A DNA stretch of 64,000 nt from Aureobasidium sp. EXF-3400 (GCA_024195585.1 SWBL01000036.1:124001-188000), one strand, 5' to 3'; numbered from the stretch's first letter, positions 21,894-33,447 are shown. Made by a program: numbers and translations. Notes: generated by a model not told the origin, from the sequence alone.

Positions 21894-24245
21894 TTAATGT
21901 TTGGGTGCTCCACCCATGCGCTCAATATTGCTCATCATCTTGCTCTTAGACGCAATACCAGAAGGTCTAGGCATACCCCTGCCGATTCTGCTTTGCGCAG
22001 GAGCAGGAGCAGGAGCAGGTTGTTCTCTAAACGCAGGGATGCTTGCGTGAGGCGGAGGAGCAGGACGACTGATGCTGCGTTTAAAGTCCTCAATGGCTGC
22101 GGTATTGCCTTCAGGAGCCGAACTCTGCAAGAGCAACATTTCGTCAACAGCAGCAACGAGCTCGCCCTTTTCGACTCGCTCCTTTTCGAGTTCGCGGATT
22201 AGGTCGGCTTGTTCGTTGCGCATGACTTGAAGTTGGCGGTCGAGGTTGGCGAGGTGTGCTCGTTGTTCTTCGATGGTTGAGTTTGCTTCTTCCATTACTC
22301 TGCGGTCGTCGGCTGTGAACATCATTGAGGACTCGACATTGTTGCTTGCAGCTGCTGTAAGCTCTTCGTTCTGTTTGACTAGCTCATCGAGACGAGTCTG
22401 CAATTCGGCGCACTTCTTCTCGCCGCGCGCTTCATAAGACTGCTTGAGTGTTGCGACCTTGGTCTCGTGCTTCTTCTTGTAGACAGCGTGAAGTTCGCGA
22501 GACACAGCTTCAACCTTTGCATCGATTTGCTGTTGTACGAGCTGTTGGATTTGCGCTTCGTCAATCATGTTGCCTGATCCGTCGTTCTTGGGGATGGCGG
22601 CACGAGCAGTTGCGAGTTGAGCTTCTAGATCAAGGATCTTGGACTCTGCCTCGTCTGCGCGGGTCTGTTGCTTCTCGGTCAAGCGTTCGCTCTCCTCTGC
22701 GCGGCGGATCAATGCTTCCTTTTCTTCATCGCTGCGCATGACCTCCTGCTTGACATTCTGAAGCAGATGTTCGAACTCAACACCCCGCTGCTCCCATTGG
22801 TTCTTCTCATGCTCAATTTGTTCGCGCTGACCCTTTTCTTCGCGGAGGTTCTCGAGCGCCTCACCAACACGTCTTTCAGCATCATTTACAGCCTTCTTCA
22901 ACGAGTCGACTTCGGCTTCTCTGCCAGAGAGAGTGGCCTTGAGGGATGAGATTTGAGATTGATATTGTGACTTCATAGATTCGAGTTCGCGGACGGTGAT
23001 GGTAGGAATGGAGCGAGGAGTGGGTGCTGGAGGCAGCTCAAAGTCGAGCAGATTGAGCAGGCTAGTAGACTTGGCTGGAGTGCTCATTCTGGCGCCTTTG
23101 TTCGGCGATCGTTGTTGATTCAAGTATGATAGGAGATTGGGCTCAGTGGCAGACTTTTGAGGAGAGCGACGAGACGGAGTCTGTTGGACATTGTGGCGGA
23201 TGGAAGCATCGGCAAAGCGTTCGATCTGCTGAGTGAAATCGATGAGGTTGGTTGTGTTGGATTGAGCAGTGCCAGGAGTCCTGGGTCTGCGAGGTGTGGG
23301 AGAAGGTGATCGCTCGTCAGAGCCGCGTCTGATTGGTCTCGGAGTGGCTTGTTCGCTTTGAGGTGTTCGTTGCTAGAGTCGTTATTAGTCATGGTCAAGA
23401 TGTGGTGAGCAAGGACAACTCACGACGGATTGCTTGAAAGGGCTTCTGCGATCGCCCAATTTGGCAAACATGGTCATGTCAGGGACAGCGGAAAAGGTGC
23501 TGAAGCAAGTGTCGTCGACGCCAGTTTCGTCAACATCGTGAATCATGACGGAATCGTCAATGCTGTCGTCAGCCTTCTCGAACGAAGGTTCGCGACTGCG
23601 AGGAAGAGGAGTCCCGGAAGCGGACTCGACCTGCTTGGCGGGAGACTTTGTTTTGAGCGGAGAGTTAAAGCGCAAAGTTTTTCTGGTCGAAGGTGGCGGC
23701 ATGGCAGCTGCATCCTCTTCGAAAGTGCTGCTGCGTCTCTTCTTGATGGTCGACTTTGGTTTGAGAGGAGACATTGACTTTCTGGTGGGCTCTGGTGTAG
23801 ATGCTTTTTCTGGTGTCTTGTGCTTGTTCTCGTCTTCGGGCTGGGCATCGATGTTGTCGGGCTCGGGAGCGAGAGTGTTTTCTTTTTCGCCGATGGAAGA
23901 GAATGAGAAGGTTGAAGCCTTGTTGTCGTTGGTCTCGAAGAATTGAGTCTCGGATGGGTCTGAGGGGTCTTCGAAGATGGCGTCAACGTCGGGGTCGATG
24001 TGAGCTTGATCAAACTTGTTGCTAGCGGCGCGATTGTCTGCTTCAGCGACAAAAGGCGAGCTTCCAACGTCTTCGTCGTCCCAGTTGATGACGGACTCTT
24101 CTTGTGTTTGTTTGGTCGGAGTGGTCGATGTTCTGCAAGGAGTGGCAGCGACGCTGTTGGTCGACATTTTGTCTTCACGCACGACGGTCGCGGGGGTGCG
24201 AGAGTTGAGCTGCTGCGAGTTCAGCGGCGACAAAGGGCTTGCCAT
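21894..24245 (-). CDS. Cut12-like spindle pole body protein
   Basis: Exons are 24245-23424 and 23372-21894, with a 51-nt intron (GTGAGT to CTCTAG, with an AATAACGAC region before the acceptor). The product is about 766 aa. The N-terminal half is Ser/Thr/Pro-rich with many SP and TP sites, fitting cell-cycle phosphorylation. The conserved core begins LLNLLDFELPPAPTPRSIPTITVRELESMK, divided here only by position (near 23060-22970). It continues into a long coiled coil rich in Glu, Arg and Lys. The C-terminus is Pro/Ala-rich and basic. This arrangement matches ascomycete proteins related to fission yeast Cut12, which anchors at the spindle pole body and promotes polo-kinase activity at mitotic entry. 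The role here is inferred from similarity. Confidence 0.85.
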
Positions 24246-24888
24246 TGTTGATAGATGGACGATACCAATTGTTCACAGAAAACATCTTGTGTGTTTGCGA
24301 AAAGGTAAACACAAAGCTTGGGCCACTGATTCCCCACAGCTACCCGCGTGGTCAATTGCATCCTTCGCTGTCTCTCTCTGTCTGTACCTTGTCCATGTTC
24401 TGCATTGAATGGACAGGTCCCGTCAGATCCTTTCAAGCGTCTTGTCGAGCATAATAATGACACCCATCTTTACGTGGATCGTTGGCTCCTCTTCGTCCCT
24501 CTAACAGACCACTCAGAAGCTCTATTCATTGATCTTGAGCCTTGGGCATGAGGAGCGCACACCATTCTGAGAACCGAAGATTCTTGGCATGTTGATGCTC
24601 TTACGAATGCATGTCCCTTCCAAAGCATCGTCCCAATGGCTCTGGGACCATTCTCGCATCGATCCTCTACTTCCGACGAATCTTCCGAGTCTGACATTCT
24701 TCCGAATCTGAACTTCCGGTGCTGTCAGCAAAGACTCGGAAGAGCAGCTCCGTGCTGTGGGGACTGCGGGGCTTGGAGGGGGAGCCAGAGAGACAGGTAC
24801 GATATACAATCATCTTCTTCCTCTTTGTTTCTTGCTTAGACTCCTCTTCCTTATTTCCACGTCGCTATCTCCTCATTCTGCAGCAACT
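24246..24888. other. Divergent promoter region
   Basis: This lies between the Cut12-like and dioxygenase starts. No gene is supported. A possible upstream in-frame ATG for the dioxygenase at 24757 is less likely than the one at 24889. Confidence 0.4.
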
Positions 24889-25928
24889 ATGGACCCTTCA
24901 GAAGTCAACATCCCTCCGCTCAAGGACTTGACAATCGACAACATCACTGAGAATGTGCACATGATCAACTCACAATGCGACGACCCTCGCATGAAGTACC
25001 TGCTTGAGAGACTCGTCTCTCACGTTCACGATTTTGCCCGTGAGACGAGGCTCAGCACCAACGAGTGGATGGCCGCTATCCAGTTCCTCACAAAAGTTGG
25101 CCAGATCAGCAGCGACGTACGACAAGAGTTCATCTTGCTCTCCGATGTTATTGGTCTCTCGCTCTTGGTCGACAGTATCGACCACCCCAAGCCTGCTGCC
25201 AGTACAGAGGGTACCGTTCTAGGTCCTTTTCACACCCACGAAGCCCAACTCGAGGGCAACGGCGGCAGCATCTCACATGATCCCGACGGCGAGCCTTGCT
25301 TAGTACTCTGTACTGTCAAGGACACTGCTGGCAAGCCAATCGAGAACGTCAAGATTGATATCTGGGAGACGGACAGTAAAGGCTTCTACGATGTCCAATA
25401 TGCAGAAAGAGACGGTCCTGACGGCAGAGCTGTCATGAAGAGTGACAAAGACGGTGTCTTCTGGTTCAACGCTATTGTGCCAGTACCCTACCCCATTCCT
25501 CATGATGGTCCCGTTGGTCAACTTCTCAAGAAGCTGAAGCGTCATCCATACCGTCCCAGTCACATGCACTTCATGTTCGAGAAGCCCGGCTACGACAACC
25601 TGATTACGTATGTTGCCATTTATCTCTTCTCTCTAATCTATACTGACTATATCCCAGCGCTCTATATCTGCGTGGTGATCCTTACGAGACTTCAGACGCA
25701 GTTTTCGGTGTCAAGGAATCCTTGCTCATCGATCTCGGCACAGTGTCCGCCGAACAAGCCAAGGAGTATGGCGTGAAAGAAGGCGGCAAACTTATAACAT
25801 ACGACTTCGTCCTTGTGACCGACGACGAGTCGCGCAAGCTGCGAGAAGAAAAGGCTATGGAAGCCATGGAGAAACTCGGAAGGAGAATGAAACTATACCA
25901 GGGCCTGCCTGTGCCGGACGTCGATTAG
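24889..25928 (+). CDS. Intradiol ring-cleavage dioxygenase (catechol/hydroxyquinol 1,2-type)
   Basis: Exons 24889-25607 and 25658-25928 flank a 50-nt intron (GTATGT to CCCAG); the product is 329 aa. The enzyme cleaves catechol-like rings between the two hydroxyls using Fe(III), feeding the 3-oxoadipate route of aromatic catabolism. The N-terminal helical dimerisation region precedes EGTVLGPFHTHEA. Fe ligands of the family are seen as Tyr in KGFYDVQY, Tyr in HPYRPSH, and the two His in RPSHMHFMF. The start MDPSEVNIPPL was chosen because it gives the usual N-terminus; upstream in-frame residues look like leader DNA. No signal peptide, so cytosolic. The exact substrate (catechol, hydroxyquinol) cannot be decided by eye. 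Confidence 0.92.
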
Positions 25929-26160
25929 ATGGGCAAATATCAGATACAATCAACCATCACCTTCGCTTCCCTGCCTGAGGCTGAGAGCAATCCGCACGTG
26001 GCTTCGTCACGACCACGAGATCTTTTTTGAGATATCATGGTTGGTTGACTCATAAGCAAAGCTTCCTCCGAAAAGCCGACTTTTTAACGCTTCAATCCCA
26101 AACCCTTCTTCTGTTGTCATTCAGCACTTTCCACTCCAGGCTCCGCGAACCAAATACAAT

Positions 26161-26838
26161 ATGGCTGGCTTCGCGGCACTCCCGATCGAGATCCGTCTCA
26201 TGATCTTCGAAGCACTGTTCGACGATGTAACAGAACAGTACTACCCTCATCCAATGCTTGAAGTATCAGAGCGAATCAGTACTACATGCGAACCTTACCT
26301 GTTCCGTCACCTCGAGCTCACCATCGCGAATCCTCCTCCCTGTCCAGGCCTTCGTCATCGTGATTATCAATGGGTCGCCGCGCTGTCCTCTCCCGGGCGT
26401 AAGCTATCCTCGCGCAAGCGTAAGCTACCCTCACGCAAGCGCAAACGTGGCGCCATTCATAGATTTCGCCTTTGGGAAGACTTCTTTCAAGAAAGGTCTT
26501 TGTCAAATTGGTTACCTCACCTACAGCAAATCAGATTGTATTTCTTCGGCTTTCAAGGCATGGAGATGTGGATTGCGAATGTGAAGATCAGCTTTGATGC
26601 TGCAAAGTCGTCTGCGCCTACAATCGATTCCAACTTTTCCAATATGCATCCTGCACTGTCGGCAATGTACAAAAAGAGCATCGAGACAGCAATCAGTACA
26701 TCCAATGACTGTTCGGTGCCACTGCTGAGGAACCTTGTCGACGTCCTTCGAACTCGGGAAACTAGATCTCTGACACGAAAACGCTTTGAGGTCGCTCCAA
26801 AACTACTAGAAGAGATCGCAAAGCGAGGCAGACGATAA
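26161..26838 (+). CDS. Small F-box-like hypothetical protein
   Basis: This is a 225-aa single exon. The N-terminus FAALPIEIRLMIFEALF fits an F-box-like start, the helix that binds Skp1. An internal basic tandem repeat reads RKLSSRKRKLPSRKRKRG (about residues 80-97), a strong nuclear-localisation-like cluster. The remainder has no recognised domain; leucine-rich repeats are not evident. It may be a short F-box receptor or a truncated one. Confidence 0.6.
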   Translation: MAGFAALPIEIRLMIFEALFDDVTEQYYPHPMLEVSERISTTCEPYLFRHLELTIANPPPCPGLRHRDYQWVAALSSPGRKLSSRKRKLPSRKRKRGAIHRFRLWEDFFQERSLSNWLPHLQQIRLYFFGFQGMEMWIANVKISFDAAKSSAPTIDSNFSNMHPALSAMYKKSIETAISTSNDCSVPLLRNLVDVLRTRETRSLTRKRFEVAPKLLEEIAKRGRR

Positions 26839-27290
26839 ACCAGATGTACACACCTCAAGTGGAGCTCGGAGAATAACGCAAATAGTGTGTTTGCCAACGA
26901 GTCAGAGCATTTGGAGTACAAAATCAACATCAGACATGTAGCTTAATGTTCTACGTTCTTCACTCTGGCACTACTGATTTCTCTGAAAATCTTCATGTCC
27001 CAGCTCGGTGTGCAACCCGAACCAAAACAAGTATGAAGACTGGCTTTGTGTCTCCATTCCACAATTGTTGACTTCTCACATATATCAGTCTTTGGTCTTT
27101 TGTGAATCTATGAGAATAGTGACCGATCGAAGTCAGCTACTGAAGCTCATAGCTTGAAGCGAGTTACGCGTATCTATCTCTGGTCCTATTTCGATAGTCC
27201 TGAATATTCCATGGTCATCCATAGGGAATTCACATCCCGATACTCAAATCGTCTCTCCTAGCAATGGATTCATAGCTGGAGCTGTCTCGT
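26839..27290. other. Intergenic
   Basis: No supported gene; 3' flanks of two convergent genes. Confidence 0.4.
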
Positions 27291-27898
27291 TCAGGTCTCT
27301 CTTTTGAGGCATCGAAACTTGCGACCACCGGAAATGCTACCCACGCTCTGTGTAAAGTCACAGTCGTAATCAGCATTGGGGAAGACGATGCAATTGCCAT
27401 AGACATTGCCATCCACTAACACGATCAAAGAGTCAGTCCTTGATAAATCGGTCAATTACACAATAGCGATCCCGACTTAGCAAAACCCCCCCAACAACAA
27501 TGAACTGGATCCGATAGAAAGACTTACTCCAGTGCAGCTGGGCATTGCCTTGGATATGCATTTCCAACATATCGATGTCGCCAGTTGGCTTCTGCTGCGC
27601 ACACCCACTGCCCTCACAACGGAATCCAGTCTGCTTGCTGACATCCCATCTGTCGGCGAAACCATACACGGCCTCGTTGGCACCAAGGGCGGTAGGACAA
27701 TCAGGAGGAGTGGAAAAGGTTTGCCAGATGATTTTTGTCGCCGCCCTGGGCGTAGGGTCTTGTCAGATAGACTCGATAGACGTCAAAGTTGGCGTTGGCC
27801 ATGGGCACAACACAGAGTGCTGTCAAAGCAAAAGCCAAAACACAGAGTGCTGTCAAAGCAAAAGCCAAGAGCGAAAAGTGCATCGTGATGGGTAACAA
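27291..27898 (-). pseudogene. Small secreted Cys-containing protein, frame broken
   Basis: The ATG is at 27898. Exon 1 runs 27898-27528 and exon 2 runs 27415-27291, joined by a 112-nt intron (GTAAGT to TTAG). The combined length of 496 nt is one base over a multiple of three. The first frame gives a signal peptide and NFDVYRVYL, then stops at 27701. The second frame gives CPTALGANEAVYGFADR, GFRCEGSGC and, across the intron, NVYGNCIVF to the stop at 27291. The break lies between about 27701 and 27763. Five or more Cys in a secreted product of roughly 160 residues resemble small secreted proteins of plant-associated fungi. The family was not identified. A sequencing error, a real frameshift, or an unrecognised splice are all possible. 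Confidence 0.6.
27811..27870 (-). repeat. 30-bp tandem duplication in a signal peptide
   Basis: The copies 27811-27840 and 27841-27870 are identical at 29 of 30 positions. Each encodes LAFALTALCV (read on the minus strand). The in-frame duplication lengthens the hydrophobic core of the signal peptide by ten residues. Near-identity implies a recent event. Confidence 0.95.
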
Positions 27899-28474
27899 GA
27901 CTGGTTTGGAAGCTTTGGAGGTCCGTCATGAACTAAGATGCCTTCTGTCATGTCCTACAACAGATCGACTTGCTGCATAGGATTGCTCAGACATGCGAGG
28001 GCACAAAGGTGTCGGTGCTCTCTAGCCAGTTGAGGCAATACGAGCTGAAGTCGCTTCAACGGTGTAGACGCAACTGGACATGGAGGATCTACCAGAGACA
28101 CCCACTGTGAAGAGCTGGATCAATGGCTCACCAGCAAACACGAACATCTATTCTCCTCATTTAAGCATGTATGGGTATGCTTGGAGGAGACACAGACAAT
28201 ATCTTCAGCATCGTCGACCTGGTCATCTTCTCGTCAGAGTTCCACTCCAGAGCGATCTCATGTTTCTCGTTAGACTGGATTCTCGTCGACGCCTTCAAGT
28301 CATCACGAGACTTTCTTGTGAGCCAGAAGTAAGCTTAACCGGCGATATTCTCGAGACCAGCGAGGGCGAGGACGCGACAAGTGAAGTCGCAAGCTGGCCA
28401 CTGGCTTGTGCGAGCGATTCTTCTCACTCGGTGCATACTCCGGTGCACGTTCGAACAGTTTTGCCAACAAGACG
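27899..28474. other. Intergenic, left flank of tandem array
   Basis: An open frame on the plus strand begins at 28080 and runs into the array (to 28856). Its translation is low-information and changes character at the array, so I do not call it a gene. Diverged array-like words may extend into this part. Confidence 0.4.
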
Positions 28475-30610
28475 AGGCAGGCGCTTTCCTCGCGCGGCTC
28501 GCGTCAATATAGATCTTGATACGCTCGTCGTCGCGACCACCGCTCAAAATGGAAAGACGGTCACCACTCGACAACAACAAAGCATGTGGGCAAGGGAATG
28601 TATGAGGATGTTCTTCAAGCATACTAGAGCCTGGGTTTATATTGCTTTGGCGATCCCACCATTGAATGGTCGTCGTCGCACCAACCGACCACCACCGTCA
28701 GCCATTACTCAACAACGACTAGGGTTCTGGCCAAGCGGTTCTCAGGTCGTGTTCCTCAAGCATACTAGAGCTTGGGTTTATATTGCTTTGGCGATCCGAG
28801 TATTGGATGGTTGTCGTCGTCGCATCCACCACCCAAAACAGCTGGAACGACCATAACTCGACGACGACTAGGATTTTGACCAAACGAGTGTAAAGCCGTG
28901 TTCTTCAGGCATACTAGAGCTTGGGTTTACATTGCTTTGGCAATCCCACCATTGAATGGTCATCAGCGCTTCCACCACCCAAAACAGCTAGAACGACCAT
29001 AACTCGGTAACGACTAGGATTTTGACCAAACGAGTGTAAAGCCGTGTTCTTCAAGCATACTAGAGCTTGGGTTTACATTGCTTTAGCAATCCCACCATTA
29101 GTTCGTCGCCACCGCTTCTATTAACCAAAGTGGCCTAAACAGCTATAACTTAACAACGACTTGGTTTCTAGCCAAACGAGTGTAAAGCCATGCTCTTTGA
29201 GCATACTAGAGCTCGGGTTTATATTGCTTTGGCGATCCCGCCATTGGTTCGTCGCCGCCGCTTCTATTAACTAAAGTGGCCTAAACAGCTATAAGTCGAC
29301 AACCATAAGGCTTCTAACTAAAGCAATGTAAAACAAGGTTCACTAAAGCTATTCGAACCTTGCTTTACATTAGTTTGGCGATTCGAGCATTGGTTCGTCG
29401 TCGCCGCATACGTCACTTAAGTGGCTTACTTAGATAGCTATTACTCGACAACAACACGGCTTCTAACCAAACGAATATAAAACAAGGTTTATTATAGCTG
29501 TTAGAACCTTGCTTTACATTGGTTTGGCGATCCGAGCATTGGTTCATCGTCGCCGCATGCGTAACTCAAATGGCTTGCTCAGACAGCTATTACTCGACAA
29601 CAACACGGCTTCTGACCAAAGCAATGTAAAACAGGGTTCATTATGGCTGCCAGAACCTTGCCTTACATTGGTTTGGTGATTGGAGCACTGGCTCGTCGTC
29701 GCCTATCTATGACCCAAAATGGCTTGCTCGGACAGCTATTACTCGACAACAATGGCACTTCTGATTAAAGCGTTCTCAGGCGGTGTTTTACAAAGCTATC
29801 AGAACCTTGCCTGAGAATGGTTTAGCGATCTGAGCATTGAATCGTCACCTACAGGCCATACGCCAACTCGAAGTTCTAGCGCATGGTTGGGAGGACTACG
29901 AAGACGGTTAGAGGCAACTTAGCAACCTTCGACCCGTGGCTCAGAACAGACTTTGCAACGACGACATCGTCAATAGCGCCCAAGGTCTTCGGGCTTCCTT
30001 GACGACCTTGCTTAAGGCCGCGGCATGCGCCACCCGGGAAATCGACATTACTCGACAACCACTAGACTTCTACTCATATGTTTGTCAGACGATGTTTTTC
30101 AAGGTCACTGGACTGCTGCCTGAGAACCGTTCGGTTTGATCATACCATTTGAATGGTTGGCGTCGCGTCTGTCGCCCAAGAAGCAGATCGTCATCACTCG
30201 ACAAACGGTTGACTTCCAGTCAAACGATTCTCAGGGGACGTTCTTCTTGATGATAGGAACCATGCCTTATAATCATCTGCTTTGGTGTCAATATTTGGAT
30301 GGTCATCGTCGCATCTGTCGCCAAAGAAGCAACTCGCGATTACTTGGCAACCAGTTGGTTTCTAATTAACAATTCTCAGGCCTTGATCTTTGAGGACAGG
30401 ACAAGCTCCTCTTAGAATCGCTTTGTGTTGTTGCAAGGTTTTGAGAAGTTATCATTATAGTAGTACCTGACCAAGCAAACTTCTCTAACGCAACAGCAAG
30501 CTAAGATTCCATGAAACGGTTCTCAGGCGTTGATCTTTTAAGGCAGATTAAGCTCCTCTTATAATCAGTTAGGGGTTTGATGAGTTTTGGAAAAATTATC
30601 GTCGCCGTCG
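28475..30610. repeat. Tandem array of ~145-bp units with inverted-repeat arms
   Basis: About 14-15 degenerate units are placed by the core TTTGGCGAT, which occurs near 28646, 28787, 28936, 29082, 29228, 29374, 29523, 29672 and 29821. Spacings are 141-149 bp, and weaker copies continue to about 30.6 kb. Units also share an ACTCGACAACAAC-like word and, in the left copies, CATACTAGAGC. The unit junctions form inverted repeats. The best is 29325-29341 with 29355-29371 (16 of 17 pairs, 13-nt loop). Others are 29467-29489 with 29505-29527 (20 of 23) and 29773-29781 with 29809-29817 (9 of 9). No continuous reading frame runs through the units. I do not recognise the element. Confidence 0.85.
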
Positions 30611-31066
30611 GTATCTGGCCAAGCAAATCTTCAGAGCAAGCTTGGAGTCCTGAAGCCGGAAGGCACGAACACCAGACGACTTCTGAGTTTGAGCGCAGGA
30701 ATTTCTGAGGTCGTGTCGCTCGCACTATCACATGTGGCCTACTTGGATGCCATTCGCAGCAACTACAGCAAGACACTGGATGCTCACTGCGGCATGGTAC
30801 ACGATATCGGCAACACTGACAGCTTGAAGACTGGGCAAAGCATCGATGGGCTTCTTATCGCAATGAGATGTTCCAAGCTCAACGCCGCCTTCTATTTCGA
30901 CGTGCCATTCTCGAATACCATACCAGAGATGATTCTCGCGAAACCTGCGATCCCCATCAAAAATTCGTCAGAGAACCTGGATCTCCGCTACTGGAGACTC
31001 AACTACAGCCTTCAGAAATACGGCGAAAGGCGTCAAGCACACCGGAGCATTCAGAAGGAAAGTTAG
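30587..31066 (+). CDS. Hypothetical protein, possible gene fragment
   Basis: A 159-aa frame starts inside the last array unit and ends in unique sequence. From about residue 12 on, composition looks coding (mixed polar and hydrophobic residues, for example SLALSHVAYLDAIRSNY and FYFDVPFSNTIPEMIL). No domain is recognised. The start is doubtful because it lies in repeat DNA. It may be the 3' part of an older gene whose 5' end was overwritten by the array. Confidence 0.35.
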   Translation: MEKLSSPSVSGQANLQSKLGVLKPEGTNTRRLLSLSAGISEVVSLALSHVAYLDAIRSNYSKTLDAHCGMVHDIGNTDSLKTGQSIDGLLIAMRCSKLNAAFYFDVPFSNTIPEMILAKPAIPIKNSSENLDLRYWRLNYSLQKYGERRQAHRSIQKES

Positions 31067-31328
31067 CTGATTTTCCAATTTAAAAAGTGAGTCTCAAAAA
31101 GGGACAGATATCGAGATAACTCTCAGTCACAACTTTTGTTTCTGTCACTCCAGGGCTGGGAGTCCGAAACCACACAGTAACCACTGAGATCTGAAAGAGA
31201 AAGGTTTTTGAATGTCTCACAAGCTGTGAGCTTTCGCTTTCACTACTTCACAATACATCAGCACAATCACTCACACCACGTGCTTAGATCTTTAACATCC
31301 GAACGCAATTCCGCAAGTCTACACTGTC

Positions 31329-32393
31329 TTGACTCTTGTCGTTCGTTGTTATCGGCTACTGACCCTTTCAGCTGTCTACCAACCTATTTGCCTCGCCTAC
31401 ACTGGATATCAGAGTAGGTTTGTCACCTGCACAGTTGCTGTAACTCCACTCAGTGATGAAGACACGCTCTTTGTCAGTCCTGGTCCTGAAGTGAGCACTG
31501 GCATCGACGCCGAGTGCCTTCGACTGACACCACTGCAGGAGCAGCAGTCTGACGATGGTGTCGGGATGGCACCCACGCCCTCCTTACCTACATCGTCCAG
31601 CGGCAACAAGAATGGCGAAAGCAGCAAGCGCAAGGCGGAGGAGCTGATCGATAGTCCTTCGAAGAAACCAAAAATCGGTCGCCGATCACTGTTCAACAAG
31701 CTCAAGGCAGATTGTGAATGGGAACCTTCCCGCGCCCTTCAAGCTCGACTCAATCTCTTTATGATACGCCCACCACAGCCTCGCTATGACACCGCCGTCG
31801 TTGCCTACGCCCAACACTACTGTTTCATCTTCATCAACCAATTCTTGTACATTGGCGAAGCCATGATTGGCCCAAAGTTCCGTATCTTCGTCTGGTATCG
31901 CCCAAACTCGGATGGCAGGGGTCAGCTTTTCCCTGAGCCATGTGTTAGTGTAGCACCGATCTCAAAGCTCAAGCTTACAGATATAGACCGCTACGACGAC
32001 GCACTTGAGGCCATGTTCGGGGCGGAAAGACTTAGGAACATGAGGGCTGAAGCGCTTAATGGCTATATCAAAGATGTCTGGTGCTATGCTGCCGCGCTCC
32101 CTTGAGTTAGAACGAAGTTTGAGATGGCCTCAGACCCACCTCTTCCACCAGGGACAGTCGAGCCGCTCGAATTCAAATACCCAAGTTGGGCGCTCTCGAG
32201 AATCATTGGAGAAGACATGAAGTTGCCAGACTATGCAAGAGAAAGGGGAGTAGATGGGGACAGCTCCACTTTCTATGTTGGAGACGTGGTGCCCTGGCAA
32301 GTGCACAAGCTCGGTCTGACTGAGCCCCTGAAGGAGAAGCCCAATTACTCTCTCGCCAACGATGCTTCTACCAGAGCTGCTAGCCGATCGTGA
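31329..32393 (+). pseudogene. Hypothetical protein with one in-frame stop
   Basis: Two open stretches, 31329-32105 and 32124-32393, are in the same frame and separated only by TGA at 32103-32105 and six codons. The first has a Ser-rich start and a bipartite nuclear signal (KRKAEEL and KKPKIGRR). A globular part follows (AQHYCFIFINQFLYIGE, GPKFRIFVWYRP). The second begins MASDPPLPPGTVEPLEF and also looks coding. A likely internal start for the first part is MAPTPSLP at 31566. The end may be spliced (32390-32436). Alternatives are two separate genes, stop-codon readthrough, or a 48-nt intron with a weak acceptor that removes the stop. The family was not recognised. Confidence 0.45.
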
Positions 32394-32722
32394 GTTGCTC
32401 TTGGTCTGCTTGCGAACTTTGTTGATGGCTCTACAGAAATCAATGAGCCACTAAATGCGTTTCTTTTTATGCAGCGGTAATCGGAGAAGTGCAACGGCAG
32501 AAGATTGGAAGACGGTCACGAACACATGATGCAGTCACAAACAGAGCGAGATGGAGATGAGAAGACTAGAGACTAGATTCTGCAAACACGCGGATTTAAT
32601 ATCAAAATTGCAAAGAATGGACACAATCATATCAACCTTGGTATCAAGGTTCATCAGCATTTCATCCCCATCCTCGACGCAAAATTCTTTCCACTCTCCA
32701 CTTCAGCCACTTGTTTTGACAT

Positions 32723-33447
<725 letters not shown>

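Noticed and set aside
28080..28856. Long plus-strand frame of 258 codons
   Set aside because: Its 3' part lies inside the tandem array and repeats the array twice (HTRAWVYIALAI). The 5' part is Arg/Ser-rich without a motif. It is probably an open frame by chance.
28475..30610. CRISPR-like array
   Set aside because: Units are ~145 bp, degenerate along their length and without unique spacers; the host is a eukaryote.
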